Assembly: GCF_900115195.1 (NCBI RefSeq)
Contig: NZ_FOVO01000015.1
Location: forward strand, 16,907-80,906
Origin: Xenorhabdus japonica
Lineage (GTDB): Bacteria; Pseudomonadota; Gammaproteobacteria; Enterobacterales; Enterobacteriaceae
Direction of reading: 5' to 3'
Length of the DNA: 64,000 bases
Part shown: piece by piece, positions 1 to 9,454 of the stretch
Numbering within the stretch: position 1 is the first letter of the stretch
How the letters are laid out: every line of letters begins with the position of its first letter
Translations under genes and position numbers: made by a program
The notes under the pieces: generated by a model
What the model was told of the DNA's origin: nothing
Databases searched by the model: none
The model's input: only the letters and a program-made list of their open reading frames with translations

Positions 1-2
1 TC

Positions 3-356
3 CCGGAAGAACATTATGACCAAACATGTATCGGCGTATTTCTGGATGAAATTGGAGACGAACTCAGCTACCAATACGACTTTGGTGATGATTGGCTCCA
101 TCAGATAACAGTAGAGAAAGTGCTGCCAAAAGATATTATCCAGCCTGAAATAACCGCAGGTAACGGTATGTGTCCGGCAGAAGATTCTGGTGGCATTTGG
201 AGTTGGAATTATTTACTCAAACTAAGAAAACAAAAAGTACTGACGGAAGATGAAGCTGAACAATTAGAGTTTGTGGGCTTGTCGCCAAGTGAATCGTTAG
301 AGCCTTTTGATAAACAGCAGGCTAATAAGCGGTTAAAGGCACTATTCAACCAATAA
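3..356 (+). CDS. pRiA4b ORF-3-like protein, C-terminal part (5' end outside window)
   Basis: The frame is open from the left edge to a TAA, so this is the C-terminal 117 residues or so of a longer protein. The motif YDFGDDWLHQI followed by a Pro/Glu-rich CPAEDSGG segment is the hallmark I associate with the plasmid pRiA4b ORF-3-like domain, a family of unknown function often found near mobile elements. The start codon is missing, so full length cannot be judged. An internal GTG at 120 is probably not the true start because the conserved DFGDDW motif lies upstream of it. The function is unknown. Confidence 0.7.
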   Translation, partial: PEEHYDQTCIGVFLDEIGDELSYQYDFGDDWLHQITVEKVLPKDIIQPEITAGNGMCPAEDSGGIWSWNYLLKLRKQKVLTEDEAEQLEFVGLSPSESLEPFDKQQANKRLKALFNQ

Positions 357-370
357 AAGTCTCAGTCAAT

Positions 371-403
371 AAAACCGAAGGAGGAGAATAATCCCGGTTT
401 TCT
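371..403 (+). terminator. possible terminator after the pRiA4b-like gene
   Basis: AAAACCG (371-377) pairs with CGGTTTT (395-401) around a 17-base loop, with a short T-rich end. It lies 15 bases after the stop of the upstream gene and just before the convergent toxin gene. The stem is short, so this is a weak call. Confidence 0.35.
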
Positions 404-413
404 TCGCTAACGG

Positions 414-683
414 CTATTTGAATAAATCAGCATGGTTCCCAACGCGATACACGATCAATTCCGTGTCAGTGCGTTAGTAAATCAAGAGTAAATCTGGGGC
501 ACCATGACACTCCAAGTAACCAATATGGTTACCAATCAGTCGGTGCTCTTTATATTTCGAAGGTAATGGCTGGCCTGTCTGTAAAAGCGCAAGAGTTTCG
601 AGGATAATCCCTTGCGCTTTTTTGTTGTTGGCATACTTTTTAGCATCCTTTTTAAACCGACTCTGGTAAACAATTGTCAGCAT
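414..683 (-). pseudogene. YafQ/RelE-type mRNA interferase toxin with premature stop
   Basis: The first 69 codons read as a YafQ-family toxin (MLTIVYQSRFKKDAKKY at the start, then the PDLLLIY strand). TAA at 476-474 then stops the frame. Reading on in the same frame gives RTDTELIVYRVGNHADLFK and a TAG at 416-414, which is exactly the family's C-terminal end. That tail carries the conserved histidine (GNHADLF here, GTHAALF in E. coli YafQ) needed for RNase activity. The gene is therefore a full-length toxin reading frame with one nonsense codon, and the 69-residue product should lack activity unless the stop is read through. It lies 3 bases after the antitoxin stop, the usual antitoxin-toxin arrangement. 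Confidence 0.75.
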
Positions 684-686
684 GAT

Positions 687-944
687 CTACCAACCTAGCT
701 CATGTTTTAACTCATCAATTGTATTGACTCGGTGAACTCCCTTACCATTTTCCAAATCACGAGTAGCTTGTAGTGTTTCGCTATTTGGCTGAAGAAATCC
801 ATCAGGAAGTTGCCCTTCAACAGCCAGTCTATTAACAAGCATACGGATCACAGTAGACAAATCGAGTCCTAAGGCTTTGGCATTCGCCATAGCTGCTTCT
901 TTAGAAGCTGAGGACACTCTGGCTCTCACTACGGTATCAACCAT
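687..944 (-). CDS. RelB/DinJ-family antitoxin
   Basis: An 85-residue protein with an N-terminal ribbon-helix-helix region (VVRARVSSASKEAAMANAKA, then LGLDLSTVIRMLVNRLA) and a charged C-terminal tail, the layout of RelB/DinJ antitoxins. The family neutralises a YafQ-type toxin and represses its own promoter. ATG at 944 is chosen because GGGAGC lies at good spacing upstream and the family begins close to the RHH strand; an upstream ATG at 1007 would add 21 unlike residues. The frame is intact, whereas the partner toxin just downstream is truncated. The promoter should lie in 945-1050. Confidence 0.8.
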   Translation of the reverse strand: MVDTVVRARVSSASKEAAMANAKALGLDLSTVIRMLVNRLAVEGQLPDGFLQPNSETLQATRDLENGKGVHRVNTIDELKHELGW

Positions 945-1050
945 ACAATTGCTCCCATTAGATGTACAAATAATAAACATTGTGGCCATATTGTAGACAC
1001 AAAGCAAAGCTTATCAATTGTGACAATAACCAAGGAAACAAGAACGGCAG

Positions 1051-1081
1051 AAACAAGGCAGGATACACAAAATACCCTGCC
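1051..1081 (-). terminator. terminator of the fdoGHI operon
   Basis: On the minus strand GGCAGG and CCTGCC (+ strand 1057-1062 and 1076-1081) form a stem with a loop of 13 bases, followed by TTGTTT. It lies just after the fdoI stop. The T tract is interrupted, so the strength is uncertain. Confidence 0.5.
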
Positions 1082-1087
1082 TCAAAT

Positions 1088-1729
1088 TTATTTTTTCTCT
1101 TTTTGCCGTTCTTGTTTCACAATTTCACGATACCAGCGAGGATGATGTTTTTTCGCCCAGCCACGTGTTACCCAACCTTCTACCATTGCCCGCACTGATC
1201 CCTTCACCCAAAACGCAGCATAGGCATGAATAATAATAGTCAGGATCAGACCAATCGCTGCCAGTGAATGAACCAGTAAAGCAATTCGGATCAATGGAAT
1301 AGGGAAATACTCTGCAAAGTAAGGGCGCCAGATAATGATTCCACTGAGCAACAACAGAAACAGGCAGACACTCACTAACCAGTAAATCCCTTTCTGACCG
1401 AGGTTGTACTGCCCTGTGTCCCCCGCTTCTTCATTACGCAGCACTTTGTGAATATTCTTCGCCCATTCGATGTCATTCCTGTCAATCAGGTTATGTTTGA
1501 AATACCTGAAAAACATAAAGACAAACAGGAAGAACATCACCGAACCTGCAAATGGATGTAGTATCCGTGAGAGCTGTGGTGTACCAAAGATATTCATCAT
1601 CCAGTTCAGAGAAGGAAAGAAAAATCCCAATCCGCTGATGGCAGTAAACAGGAAACAAATCACAACCGCCCAATGATTGATTCGTTCAACCGGAGAGTGG
1701 CGAATAATGACATCGTTACGCTTTTTCAT
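1088..1729 (-). CDS. fdoI: formate dehydrogenase-O cytochrome b556 (gamma) subunit
   Basis: A 213-residue integral membrane protein with four hydrophobic segments and histidines suited to bind two b hemes (the ERINHW, RILHPF, LLVHSLA and [12 protein letters not shown] regions). It anchors formate dehydrogenase in the inner membrane and passes electrons from the beta-subunit iron-sulfur clusters to quinone. The length and the C-terminal [11 protein letters not shown] match E. coli FdoI. Its ATG overlaps the fdoH stop as ATGA, implying translational coupling. It is the last gene of the operon, before a hairpin. Confidence 0.93.
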   Translation of the reverse strand: MKKRNDVIIRHSPVERINHWAVVICFLFTAISGLGFFFPSLNWMMNIFGTPQLSRILHPFAGSVMFFLFVFMFFRYFKHNLIDRNDIEWAKNIHKVLRNEEAGDTGQYNLGQKGIYWLVSVCLFLLLLSGIIIWRPYFAEYFPIPLIRIALLVHSLAAIGLILTIIIHAYAAFWVKGSVRAMVEGWVTRGWAKKHHPRWYREIVKQERQKEKK

Positions 1730-2652
1730 TTCTTCACCTCCTCATTGTTTGCATTGTTCGAATCAATATCATTAAGTGCGCTCTCTTCCTCTTCTTTGGA
1801 AACTCGGTTCGGCCCAATACCCACATAATGGAAAATAGAAGCAGCAAAAGTAGCGGCAAAACCAATCGCGGCCAATGGCTTCCAAATACCTTTCCAAAAG
1901 GTGACAGTCGGGCTGATGCCAGGATTATCCGGCAACCCATGATAGAGCTGAGGTTTGTTGGCATGGTGCAGCACATACATAACATGAGTTCCGCCTACAC
2001 CTTCGGGATCGTACAAACCCGCATTTTCATAGCCTCGCCCGTTAAGTTCCTCAACCCGCTCTGCCGCCAGTGCTTTCATATCCTGTTTGCTGCCAAAATG
2101 AATCGCACCCGTTGGGCAAGTTTTCACACAGGCCGGTTCCTGCCCTACACCAACACGGTCAACACACAGAGTACATTTGTAGACGCGATTATCTTCTTTG
2201 TTGATACGCGGCACATTGAATGGACAGCCTGCAATGCAATAGCCGCAGCCAATGCAGTGTTCTGACTGAAAATCAACGATGCCATTGGCATACTGAATAA
2301 TCGCCCCTTCCGCCGGGCAGGCTTTCAAGCAACCCGGATCAGCACAGTGCATGCAGCCATCCTTGCGGATCAACCATTCCAGCTTGCCATTCTCCTCCAC
2401 TTCGGAAAATCGCATCACCGTCCATGATTTCGCCGTCAGATCAGCAGGATTGTCATAAACACCAACGTTGTATCCAATTTCATCGCGGATGTCGTTCCAT
2501 TCTGAACATGCCACCTGACACGCTTTACAGCCGATACAGGTTGTCACATCGATCAGCTTTGCTACCTCTTGCTGGTGATCCCGCACACGAGGCGCGGGAG
2601 TCAGTGAATTGGTGGCAGATCGACGAATAATGTCCTGAGATTGCAATGACAT
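1726..2652 (-). CDS. fdoH: formate dehydrogenase-O iron-sulfur (beta) subunit
   Basis: A 308-residue protein with four ferredoxin-type cysteine clusters ([37 protein letters not shown], and CTLC with CVKTCP) carrying [4Fe-4S] clusters from the alpha subunit toward the heme subunit. A single C-terminal membrane helix ([20 protein letters not shown]) anchors it with the iron-sulfur domain on the periplasmic side. The N-terminus ([18 protein letters not shown]) is closer to FdoH than to FdnH as I recall them. There is no signal peptide of its own; in this family it rides out with the Tat-exported alpha subunit. It begins 12 bases after the fdoG stop. Confidence 0.94.
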   Translation of the reverse strand: MSLQSQDIIRRSATNSLTPAPRVRDHQQEVAKLIDVTTCIGCKACQVACSEWNDIRDEIGYNVGVYDNPADLTAKSWTVMRFSEVEENGKLEWLIRKDGCMHCADPGCLKACPAEGAIIQYANGIVDFQSEHCIGCGYCIAGCPFNVPRINKEDNRVYKCTLCVDRVGVGQEPACVKTCPTGAIHFGSKQDMKALAAERVEELNGRGYENAGLYDPEGVGGTHVMYVLHHANKPQLYHGLPDNPGISPTVTFWKGIWKPLAAIGFAATFAASIFHYVGIGPNRVSKEEEESALNDIDSNNANNEEVKK

Positions 2653-2664
2653 GATTTTTCTCCT

Positions 2665-5600
2665 CTACACCTTTTCCACATTAACCAGAAACGCTTTGAA
2701 TTCCGGTGTTTGCGTATTGGCATCACCGACAAACGGCGTCAGTGTATTCGCCAGGAACCCTTTCTTCGCCGCGCCTTCAAAGCCCCAGTGAATTGGAATA
2801 CCGATGGTGTCCACTTCACGGCCGTGAACATTCAAGGTACGAATACGTTTCGTCACTACCGCTTTGGCCTTGATATAGCCACGATTAGAGCTGACTTTGA
2901 CGGTATCGCCCTGTTTGATGCCTTTCTCTGCCGCCAACCGTTCACCAATTTCCACAAACTGCTCTGGTTGAGCAATAGCGTTCAGCAACGCATGTTTTGT
3001 CCAGAAATGGAAATGTTCGGTCAGGCGGTAAGTGGTTCCCACATAAGGAAACTTATCCGCCTTGCCCATTGCTTCAAAATCGCTTTTGAATACCCGGGCA
3101 GCCGGATTGGAAACCACATTCGGATGCAGCGGGTTGGTTCCCAACGGAGTTTCAAATGGTTCGTAATGCTCAGGGAACGGCCCTTCTGCCATTTTGTCGA
3201 TGGCAAACAGACGTCCCATACCTTCTGGCTGCATGATAAATGGCCCTACATCCGTTCCAGGAGCCGCATTGCTGTAATCAGGAATATCCACCCCGCTCCA
3301 TTTATCGCCATCCCATGCAATCAATTGGCGTTTAGGGTCCCACGGATTGCCCTGTGGATCGGCAGACGCACGGTTATACAGAATGCGGCGATTCAATGGC
3401 CACGCCCATGCCCAACCCAGTGTATTACCGATGCCAGATGGATCAGCATTATCGCGGCGTGCCATCTGGTTACCTTCCGGTGTCCAGCTTCCGGCGAAAA
3501 TCCAGCAACCACTGGCGGTTGTGCCATCATCACGCAATTGGGCGAAAGAGGATAATTGCTGACCTTTTTTCACCAACATATTGCCGCTAGCATCCAGCAA
3601 GTCAGACAAAGCGCGACCGTTATTTTCCTGTGCCACCTCTTCCGGTGTTGGAGCATCCGGATTAAAGTAATCCCATGTCATGCTTAACACTTGTTCTGGT
3701 GCCGCACCACCTTCCTCGCGATACAGATCACGCAATCGCTTGAAGATGCCCGACAAAATTTCACCATCCCCAATCGCTTCCCCTGGTGCATCCGCACCTT
3801 TCCAGTGCCATTGCAGCCAGCGGGCTGAATTGACTATCGAGCCATTTTCTTCCGCAAAACAGCAGCATGGCAGACGGAAGACTTCGGTCTGGATAGTTGC
3901 AGGATCAACATCGTTAAATTCACCATGATTTTGCCAGAATGACGAGGTTTCAGTACTGAGAGGATCAACCGTGACCAAGAATTTCAGTTTCGATAACGCA
4001 GCAACAACTTTATTCTTGTTCGGGAATGACGCTATCGGGTTGAAGCCCTGACAGATATAGCCATTGACTTCCCCTTTCGACATCATTTCAAAATATTGCA
4101 GGACATCGTAAGGTTTATCCCACTTCGGCAACAGATCAAAACCCCAATCATTCTCTTTACGGGCATTATCACCATAGAAACTCTTCATCAGGCTGACAAA
4201 GAACTTCGGATAATTTCCCCAATAATTAACCTGCCCTGAAACGGTGGCTTTTGGTGTATTGGCCTGCAAATAGGTTTGCAAATCGGTCTGTTTTTCCGAT
4301 GGCAGGGAGAGATAGCCCGGCAGGCTCTGGGACAGTAATCCCAAATCGGTCAGTCCCTGAATATTGGAGTGACCGCGCAGCGCGTTAATGCCACCCCCAG
4401 CCATGCCCATATTGCCGAGCAGCAACTGGATCATCGCCATCGTGCGGATATTCTGCGCGCCAGTGGAGTGTTGCGTCCAACCCAGTGCATACAGGAAAGA
4501 AGTGGTTTTATCTTTCGCACTGGTTTCAGCCAGATATTCACACACCTTGAGGAAATCTGCCTTTGGTGTACCACAAATATCGGTCACGACATCCGGAGTA
4601 TAACGGCTGACGTGAACCTTCAACAGATTCCAGACACAACGTGGATGGGTCAGAGTTTTATCACGTTTGGCGAAACCATTTTCATCCAACTCATAATTCC
4701 ATGTCGTTTTATCGTACTTACGATTTTCAGCATCATAACCGCTGAACAGGCCATCATCGAACGAGAAATCTTCCCGCACAATCAGGCTGGCATTGGTGTA
4801 AGCCTCAACATATTCACGGTTAATTTTTTCATTGGTCATCAGGTATAAAATCACACCTGATAGAAAAACAATATCTGTACCGGAACGGATAGGCGTATAG
4901 AAATCCGCCACGGATGCCGTACGGGTAAAACGGGGATCGATAACAATCAGTTTGGCCTTGTTGTGAATTTTGGCTTCCATCGCCCAACGGAAACCGACAG
5001 GATGTGTCTCAGCAGCATTCCCGCCCATCACGACAATCAAGTTCGCATTCTTAATATCCACCCAGTGGTTGGTCATCGCACCGCGACCAAATGTTGGAGC
5101 AAGACTTGCTACCGTTGGTCCGTGTCAGACACGCGCCTGGTTGTCTACGGCAAGCATGCCGAGAGCGCGACTAAATTTCTGCGATAAAAAACCGGTTTCG
5201 TTACTGGCCGCAGAAGCACACAACATGCCCGTGGTCAGCCAACGGTTAACCGTCACACCATCTTGATTGGTTTTAACGAAATTGGCATCGCGGTCTTGTT
5301 TCATCAATCTCGCTATGCGATTGAAGGCTTCATTCCAGCTTATTCGCTGCCATTGATTGGAGCCGGGGGCACGATATTCCGGATAGTGCAGACGATTTTT
5401 GCTGTGAATAAAATCCACCAAACCAGCCCCTTTAGGGCATAGTGCACCACGGTTTACAGGATGATCCGAGTCTCCTTCAATATGAAAAATCGTAGATTTG
5501 GCATTTTTGGCACCATCACCGAGGCTGTACATCAATAATCCACAACCGACAGAGCAGTATGTGCAGGTATTTCGGGTTTCACGCGCACGCAGCAATTTGT

Positions 5601-5712
5601 AGTTACGTGTTTGTGCAATCGCGGCGGTTGGGACAAACCCCAGCGCGGCTGCCGTCGTACCTGCCATACCGCCAGCGCAGATCTTAAAGAACTTTCTTCT
5701 GCTGACTTACAT
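2665..5712 (-). CDS. fdoG: formate dehydrogenase-O alpha subunit, selenocysteine-containing, with a stop at codon 2
   Basis: The catalytic molybdopterin subunit that oxidises formate to CO2 in the periplasm. The full frame from ATG at 5712 is 1015 codons plus stop. TGA at 5127-5125 is codon 196, the known selenocysteine position (context NQARV-U-HGPTVASLAP), so UGA is decoded rather than a stop. A [4Fe-4S] motif, CTYCSVGCGLLMY, lies near the N-terminus. The oddity is the start: GGAGATCCCCC-ATG is followed directly by TAA (5709-5707) where relatives have a glutamine codon (CAA). The Tat signal VSRRKFFKICAGG lies after that stop. The next in-frame ATG, at 5667, skips the twin arginines, so a protein started there would not be exported by Tat. 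Either the gene is newly inactivated, or the TAA is bypassed or is an assembly error. Codons after the stop look intact. Confidence 0.88.
5088..5127 (-). promoter_or_regulatory. bacterial SECIS hairpin for the fdoG selenocysteine codon
   Basis: Immediately 3' of the UGA in the mRNA, AGCAA and TTGCT (+ strand 5098-5110) flank a GTC apex, with further pairing toward the UGA. SelB binds such a hairpin to insert selenocysteine. The position fits established fdnG/fdoG/fdhF SECIS elements. The fold was judged by eye only. Confidence 0.65.
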
Positions 5713-5810
5713 GGGGGATCTCCTTACTCACATTGCTTATTAACACTTGCTTCTTATCAAGATTTTCTTGGGTGATAAAACAACATTTGGTAATAATTTG
5801 ATGAATCATT

Positions 5811-5838
5811 TTTGATTCTGGGCACTGTCTGCTATAAA
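5811..5838 (+). promoter_or_regulatory. candidate fdhD promoter
   Basis: TTTGAT (5811-5816) and TATAAA (5833-5838), separated by 16 bases, resemble a sigma-70 promoter 45 bases before fdhD. The fdoG-fdhD divergent interval (5713-5883) must also hold the fdo promoter, which I could not place. Confidence 0.3.
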
Positions 5839-5883
5839 TCCACACAAACAGTATTATGAATCAATCTATCGGGGAATTCACTA

Positions 5884-6729
5884 ATGGATGATGCAAGGTC
5901 AGAAAATGAGTTAACCATGGAAGGAATCAACGGTGCTTTCCGTATCAATGTGCAACAAAAAAACGCAAAACAAAGCAAACAGTTAAGCAGAGCAAAGCTG
6001 GATTGGGTAGCCGAAGAAGTTCCTGTCGCATTGGTTTATAACGGTATTTCCCATGTCGTGATGATGACCAGCCCGAAGGATCTCGACTATTTCGCCATCG
6101 GGTTTTCATTGTCGGAAGGGATTATCGCGTCTCCACAGGAAATTCGGGGCATTGATTCGATAGTCAGCAGTCATGGCGGCATTGAATTGCATATTGAACT
6201 TTCCAACCGCCGTTTTGCCAGATTAAAAGAACGCCGACGTAATATGGCAGGAAGAACTGGCTGCGGTATCTGCGGCACTGAGCAACTGACAGAGATCTTT
6301 CGCCCAATTACACCCCTGCCTTTCACCCAAACCTTTTCCCTCTCTCACCTTGATACTGCACTTGCCCAATTACCGCGTGTTCAAGACATCGGTTCACTTA
6401 CTGGCTGTACCCACGCGGCGGGTTGGATTGCCCCTGAGGGGGAATTGCTTGGTGGTTGTGAAGATGTCGGCCGCCATGTTGCGTTGGATAAGTTACTGGG
6501 AATGCGAGCCAAAACGGGTTGGCAGCAAGGCGCTGTGTTGGTTTCCAGCCGCGCCAGTTATGAAATGGTGCAAAAATCAGCTAATTGTGGCTCAGAAATT
6601 TTATTTGCCGTTTCTGCTGCAACCTCGCTCGCCATTGAAGTCGCACAGAAATGCAATCTAACGTTGGTCGGGTTTTGTAAGCCGGGACGGGCAACCGTGT
6701 ATACCCATCCACAGCGAATTTTGGATTAA
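5884..6729 (+). CDS. fdhD: formate dehydrogenase accessory sulfurtransferase FdhD
   Basis: A 281-residue cytoplasmic protein needed to make active formate dehydrogenase. It takes sulfur from IscS and passes it to the bis-MGD molybdenum cofactor. The CGIC motif (Cys127 and Cys130) is the conserved cysteine pair. Other family segments are [15 protein letters not shown] and the C-terminal [12 protein letters not shown]. It is divergent from fdoGHI, the enzyme it serves, as in E. coli. The start at 5884 is plausible; the ATG at 5920 is a possible alternative, since the first dozen residues are not conserved as I remember the family. Confidence 0.93.
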   Translation: MDDARSENELTMEGINGAFRINVQQKNAKQSKQLSRAKLDWVAEEVPVALVYNGISHVVMMTSPKDLDYFAIGFSLSEGIIASPQEIRGIDSIVSSHGGIELHIELSNRRFARLKERRRNMAGRTGCGICGTEQLTEIFRPITPLPFTQTFSLSHLDTALAQLPRVQDIGSLTGCTHAAGWIAPEGELLGGCEDVGRHVALDKLLGMRAKTGWQQGAVLVSSRASYEMVQKSANCGSEILFAVSAATSLAIEVAQKCNLTLVGFCKPGRATVYTHPQRILD

Positions 6730-6975
6730 TCAAGGCCGTGATACATCCACAGATTTGGCTCAATGTAATAAATTTAATTACATAAGAAACTATTTTAAAA
6801 ATAATTGTATTGTTAGTAACAAAATAACTTCTGTAAATTAAATCGACTTACCTCACATTTCCAACAAAAAAGCAAATAACTCAGATTTCCCTAAAAAACA
6901 AGAAAATAAGTAAAATTCAATAAATTAGATAAAAATAATATCTGATAAACCCTACAAAAACAGAAACAAATAGAA

Positions 6976-7000
6976 ATAATTATCATTTACATTATCATTT
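6976..7000 (+). promoter_or_regulatory. candidate Fur box upstream of the hemophilin locus
   Basis: Read on the minus strand, AATGATAATGTAAATGATAAT contains two GATAAT hexamers around a third AT-rich hexamer, close to the Fur consensus built from GATAAT repeats. It lies about 90 bases before the hemophilin start, which fits iron-repressed heme uptake. The rest of the 6730-7087 interval is AT-rich, with no gene seen. Confidence 0.6.
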
Positions 7001-7087
7001 GATCGGTGTACGTTTTCCACGCGCAATAAATCAGGCCGTTTTTATGATTGGGTAACGAGGGATCCCCCATTCCAAACGAGGATAATG

Positions 7088-7828
7088 ATGAAAAAAATTA
7101 AGGTATTAGTCGCCGCTTTAGCCACATTGGGATTCATGGCACAAGCTCAGGCAGCAGTTGGATTTGGTCAGAGTCAGATAGATACTACACCACACATTCA
7201 GGTAGGTGAAACTAAACCCGGCTCAGGCCCACACGGCGGCAAAGGTGGTGAACCTGGTATTGGTGTCAGTTCCGTTTATGGTGGTCAAATCACGGGCTTT
7301 GCCGGTTTGACTCGCATGGCACCTGCTGACAACAATGGTATTCATAATATCTCAATGGCAGGCGCACCCGGCTCTCACGGCGGTATGGGGGTATTCCATT
7401 TCAGTAAAGTTGCCAATGCAGATGTTTACTTTGGTGAATGGTCTCAAACGGGTAAAGCATCGGATAGCACTCACACCGCTTATTATGCAGGCAAGGATGT
7501 CACCACCAATATTCCAACCGACGGTACAGCAACTTATACGGTGGCAGGTATTAACCAATACAGCGGTGACAATGCGCTGTCCGGTACATTTACCGCAGAT
7601 TTTGGTGAGAAAACGCTGGTTGGTTCACTGGCAAATGCGGCGATGACGATAAATATTGATGCTGATATCTATTCTGATGCCAAGTTTGAGGGCGACGCCA
7701 AGATCGGTGATCTTAAGGGGGCAACTCAAGGTCATTTCTTTGGTGATAGTGCCGCCAGTCTGGCTGGATATGCCACATTTGATGGTGACCACTCCAAAGA
7801 TACCGCTTTTGGTGGTTCTAAACAGTAA
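7088..7828 (+). CDS. hrpC: hemophilin-like secreted heme-binding protein (type XI secretion cargo)
   Basis: A 246-residue exported protein. A Sec signal peptide (MKKIKVLVAALATLGFMAQA, then QAA) is followed by a Gly/His-rich N-terminal domain with several histidines suited to bind heme. The C-terminal half ends in a TbpB-type small beta-barrel pattern (GHFFGDSAASLAGYATFDG, then DTAFGGSK), the part that Slam proteins recognise. I see no lipobox cysteine, so the product should be released rather than lipid-anchored. ATG at 7088 is preferred over 7085 by spacing from GAGG. The following gene encodes the matching secretor. By resemblance to Xenorhabdus and Haemophilus hemophilins it should capture host heme. 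The symbol follows X. nematophila usage as I recall it. Confidence 0.8.
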   Translation: MKKIKVLVAALATLGFMAQAQAAVGFGQSQIDTTPHIQVGETKPGSGPHGGKGGEPGIGVSSVYGGQITGFAGLTRMAPADNNGIHNISMAGAPGSHGGMGVFHFSKVANADVYFGEWSQTGKASDSTHTAYYAGKDVTTNIPTDGTATYTVAGINQYSGDNALSGTFTADFGEKTLVGSLANAAMTINIDADIYSDAKFEGDAKIGDLKGATQGHFFGDSAASLAGYATFDGDHSKDTAFGGSKQ

Positions 7829-7840
7829 TCATTAATTTTT

Positions 7841-7880
7841 CAGAGAACAGTGCCAAAAATGGCACTGTTCTCTGTTTTTT
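7841..7880 (+). terminator. strong intrinsic terminator inside the heme locus
   Basis: A 15-base perfect stem, CAGAGAACAGTGCCA with TGGCACTGTTCTCTG, has a 4-base loop and is followed by TTTTTT. It sits between the hemophilin and its secretor gene. It should end most transcripts after the hemophilin, so cargo mRNA would exceed secretor mRNA. Confidence 0.9.
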
Positions 7881-7921
7881 ATTTATTTCCAATAACGTGA
7901 GCTTTTTGGTCTGGTTTCCCG

Positions 7922-9394
7922 ATGTCTGACAATAGAACAACGCCAATATTATCAGCGGCACTGATGGCTCTAAGCCTCTCTCTGCCCGTTTATGCCGATG
8001 AAGATACTCCACGAAAAATCTGGCAGGAAGCACAACATAACCAACAGAAAAATGAAACCAATCTGATTACACCAGATCCTGTTTTCATTGGAAATGACGC
8101 TTCACTGATTGTGATTAATGGGCAAACATTTCAGGTTGAAAATAATATTGATGATATCGGTCAGGCTTTATTCCTTGCCATTAACCACCAGCAGTGGCCG
8201 GACGTCAAACGCTTTCTGGCGGCTTACCAGAAACTGCCGGGGCATGATGTTATGTTGGTCAATTTTGCCCAAGGCGGATTGGCACGTCTTGAGGGAGACT
8301 TAGATCTCGCTGCCTATCATTATCAACAGATTCTGAATCAACAATCCGATTTTCCCCGTATTAAATTGGAACTGGCCCGTGTTTATTTTGAGGATCATAA
8401 GAATCGGGAAGCTAAGCAACTCTTTGCTGGATTGAATGAAGAAAAGCAGTTACCCGAAGCCGTTTTGAGAAACATTAACAGCTACCTGGAAGCGATAGAA
8501 CTGAGAAATGGTTGGCGCGGCTCTTTTTCGGCGGGTTATGCCTATAACGATAATGTGAATATGTCTCCCAATCAGGAGCCCAGTTGTCAGAAATACATAG
8601 GGGAAAAATGCTTCGAGTCCCGGAACGTACCCAAAGCCATAAAAGCATGGGGCATGTCTTATGATGCAACATTAAGCCGACGCTACCAGCTTGTTGGTCA
8701 TCATGGCATTTTTGGCCGCAGCCTGATTTATGGCGAAAATTATCGTGATCACCATGATGAGAACGAAAATACGTTCCTGATGGTCGGCGGATACAGCTAT
8801 AAAAGCAGAAGTCACAATTTCTCCTTTGGTCCTCTGTTTGAATATAAACAACGTGCAGGTGATACCTACTACCACGCCACCGGTGCCAAAACAGAATGGC
8901 GATGGATATTCACTCCCCAAACCGCTCTGAATGTTGAACTTGAACATAAAAAACTACGCCATCAGCAGAATCTCCGTCGGAAAGATGGTGCTCTTTCCTC
9001 AACTTATCTCACTCTCTCCCATGCCATCAGCAAAGATTTTGTTCTGTTTGGCGGTGGCGATTGGTTATATCGGGACAATGACCAATATCCCGTGGATCGC
9101 TATCAGCAATGGGGCGTTCGGGCAGGCATCGCCGGACAACTCTATCCCGGTATTAATAGTTCGCTATTTGCCACGCTGAAGGAACGGCGCTTTGGGGCCT
9201 ACTTAGCATCATGGGATACCAGACGTCAGGATACAGAGCAGATCTATACCGCCGGCATTAAAATCCCTGCTGCTGAAATATGGGGAATGACACCTTCTTT
9301 CACTTTCCGCCACCGACGCAATCACAGCAATGTGGATTGGTTGTACAGCTATAACAAAAACGAAGTGCTGGTAAGGCTGGAAAAGTATTTTTAA
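7922..9394 (+). CDS. hrpB: Slam-like type XI outer-membrane secretor
   Basis: A 490-residue protein with a signal peptide (cleavage near PVYA-D). A periplasmic helical TPR-like domain covers about residues 80-190 (for example GGLARLEGDLDLAAYHYQQI and LELARVYFEDHKNREAKQLF). A C-terminal beta-barrel of the DUF560/Slam type begins with GSFSAGYAYNDNVNMSP and ends in a strand with terminal Phe (EVLVRLEKYF). Slam proteins, founded by Neisseria Slam1 and Xenorhabdus NilB, move TbpB-barrel cargo across the outer membrane. The cargo here is most likely the hemophilin just upstream. The RBS is weak, which fits low-level expression after the terminator. Confidence 0.88.
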   Translation: MSDNRTTPILSAALMALSLSLPVYADEDTPRKIWQEAQHNQQKNETNLITPDPVFIGNDASLIVINGQTFQVENNIDDIGQALFLAINHQQWPDVKRFLAAYQKLPGHDVMLVNFAQGGLARLEGDLDLAAYHYQQILNQQSDFPRIKLELARVYFEDHKNREAKQLFAGLNEEKQLPEAVLRNINSYLEAIELRNGWRGSFSAGYAYNDNVNMSPNQEPSCQKYIGEKCFESRNVPKAIKAWGMSYDATLSRRYQLVGHHGIFGRSLIYGENYRDHHDENENTFLMVGGYSYKSRSHNFSFGPLFEYKQRAGDTYYHATGAKTEWRWIFTPQTALNVELEHKKLRHQQNLRRKDGALSSTYLTLSHAISKDFVLFGGGDWLYRDNDQYPVDRYQQWGVRAGIAGQLYPGINSSLFATLKERRFGAYLASWDTRRQDTEQIYTAGIKIPAAEIWGMTPSFTFRHRRNHSNVDWLYSYNKNEVLVRLEKYF

Positions 9395-9454
9395 TCAAAA
9401 TCTGATGATTTTTTATTTTTGATGATAATCGATAAATTGAGGCGAGGGATATCA

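Noticed and set aside
2710..3555. Long open frame on the strand opposite fdoG (281 codons), and similar frames opposite gyrB, glmS, atpD and others
   Set aside because: These are antisense shadows of highly conserved genes and show no recognisable domains or ribosome binding sites.
5125..5667. Separate 180-residue protein upstream of a shorter formate dehydrogenase gene
   Set aside because: It is the N-terminal part of fdoG; the dividing TGA is the conserved selenocysteine codon 196.
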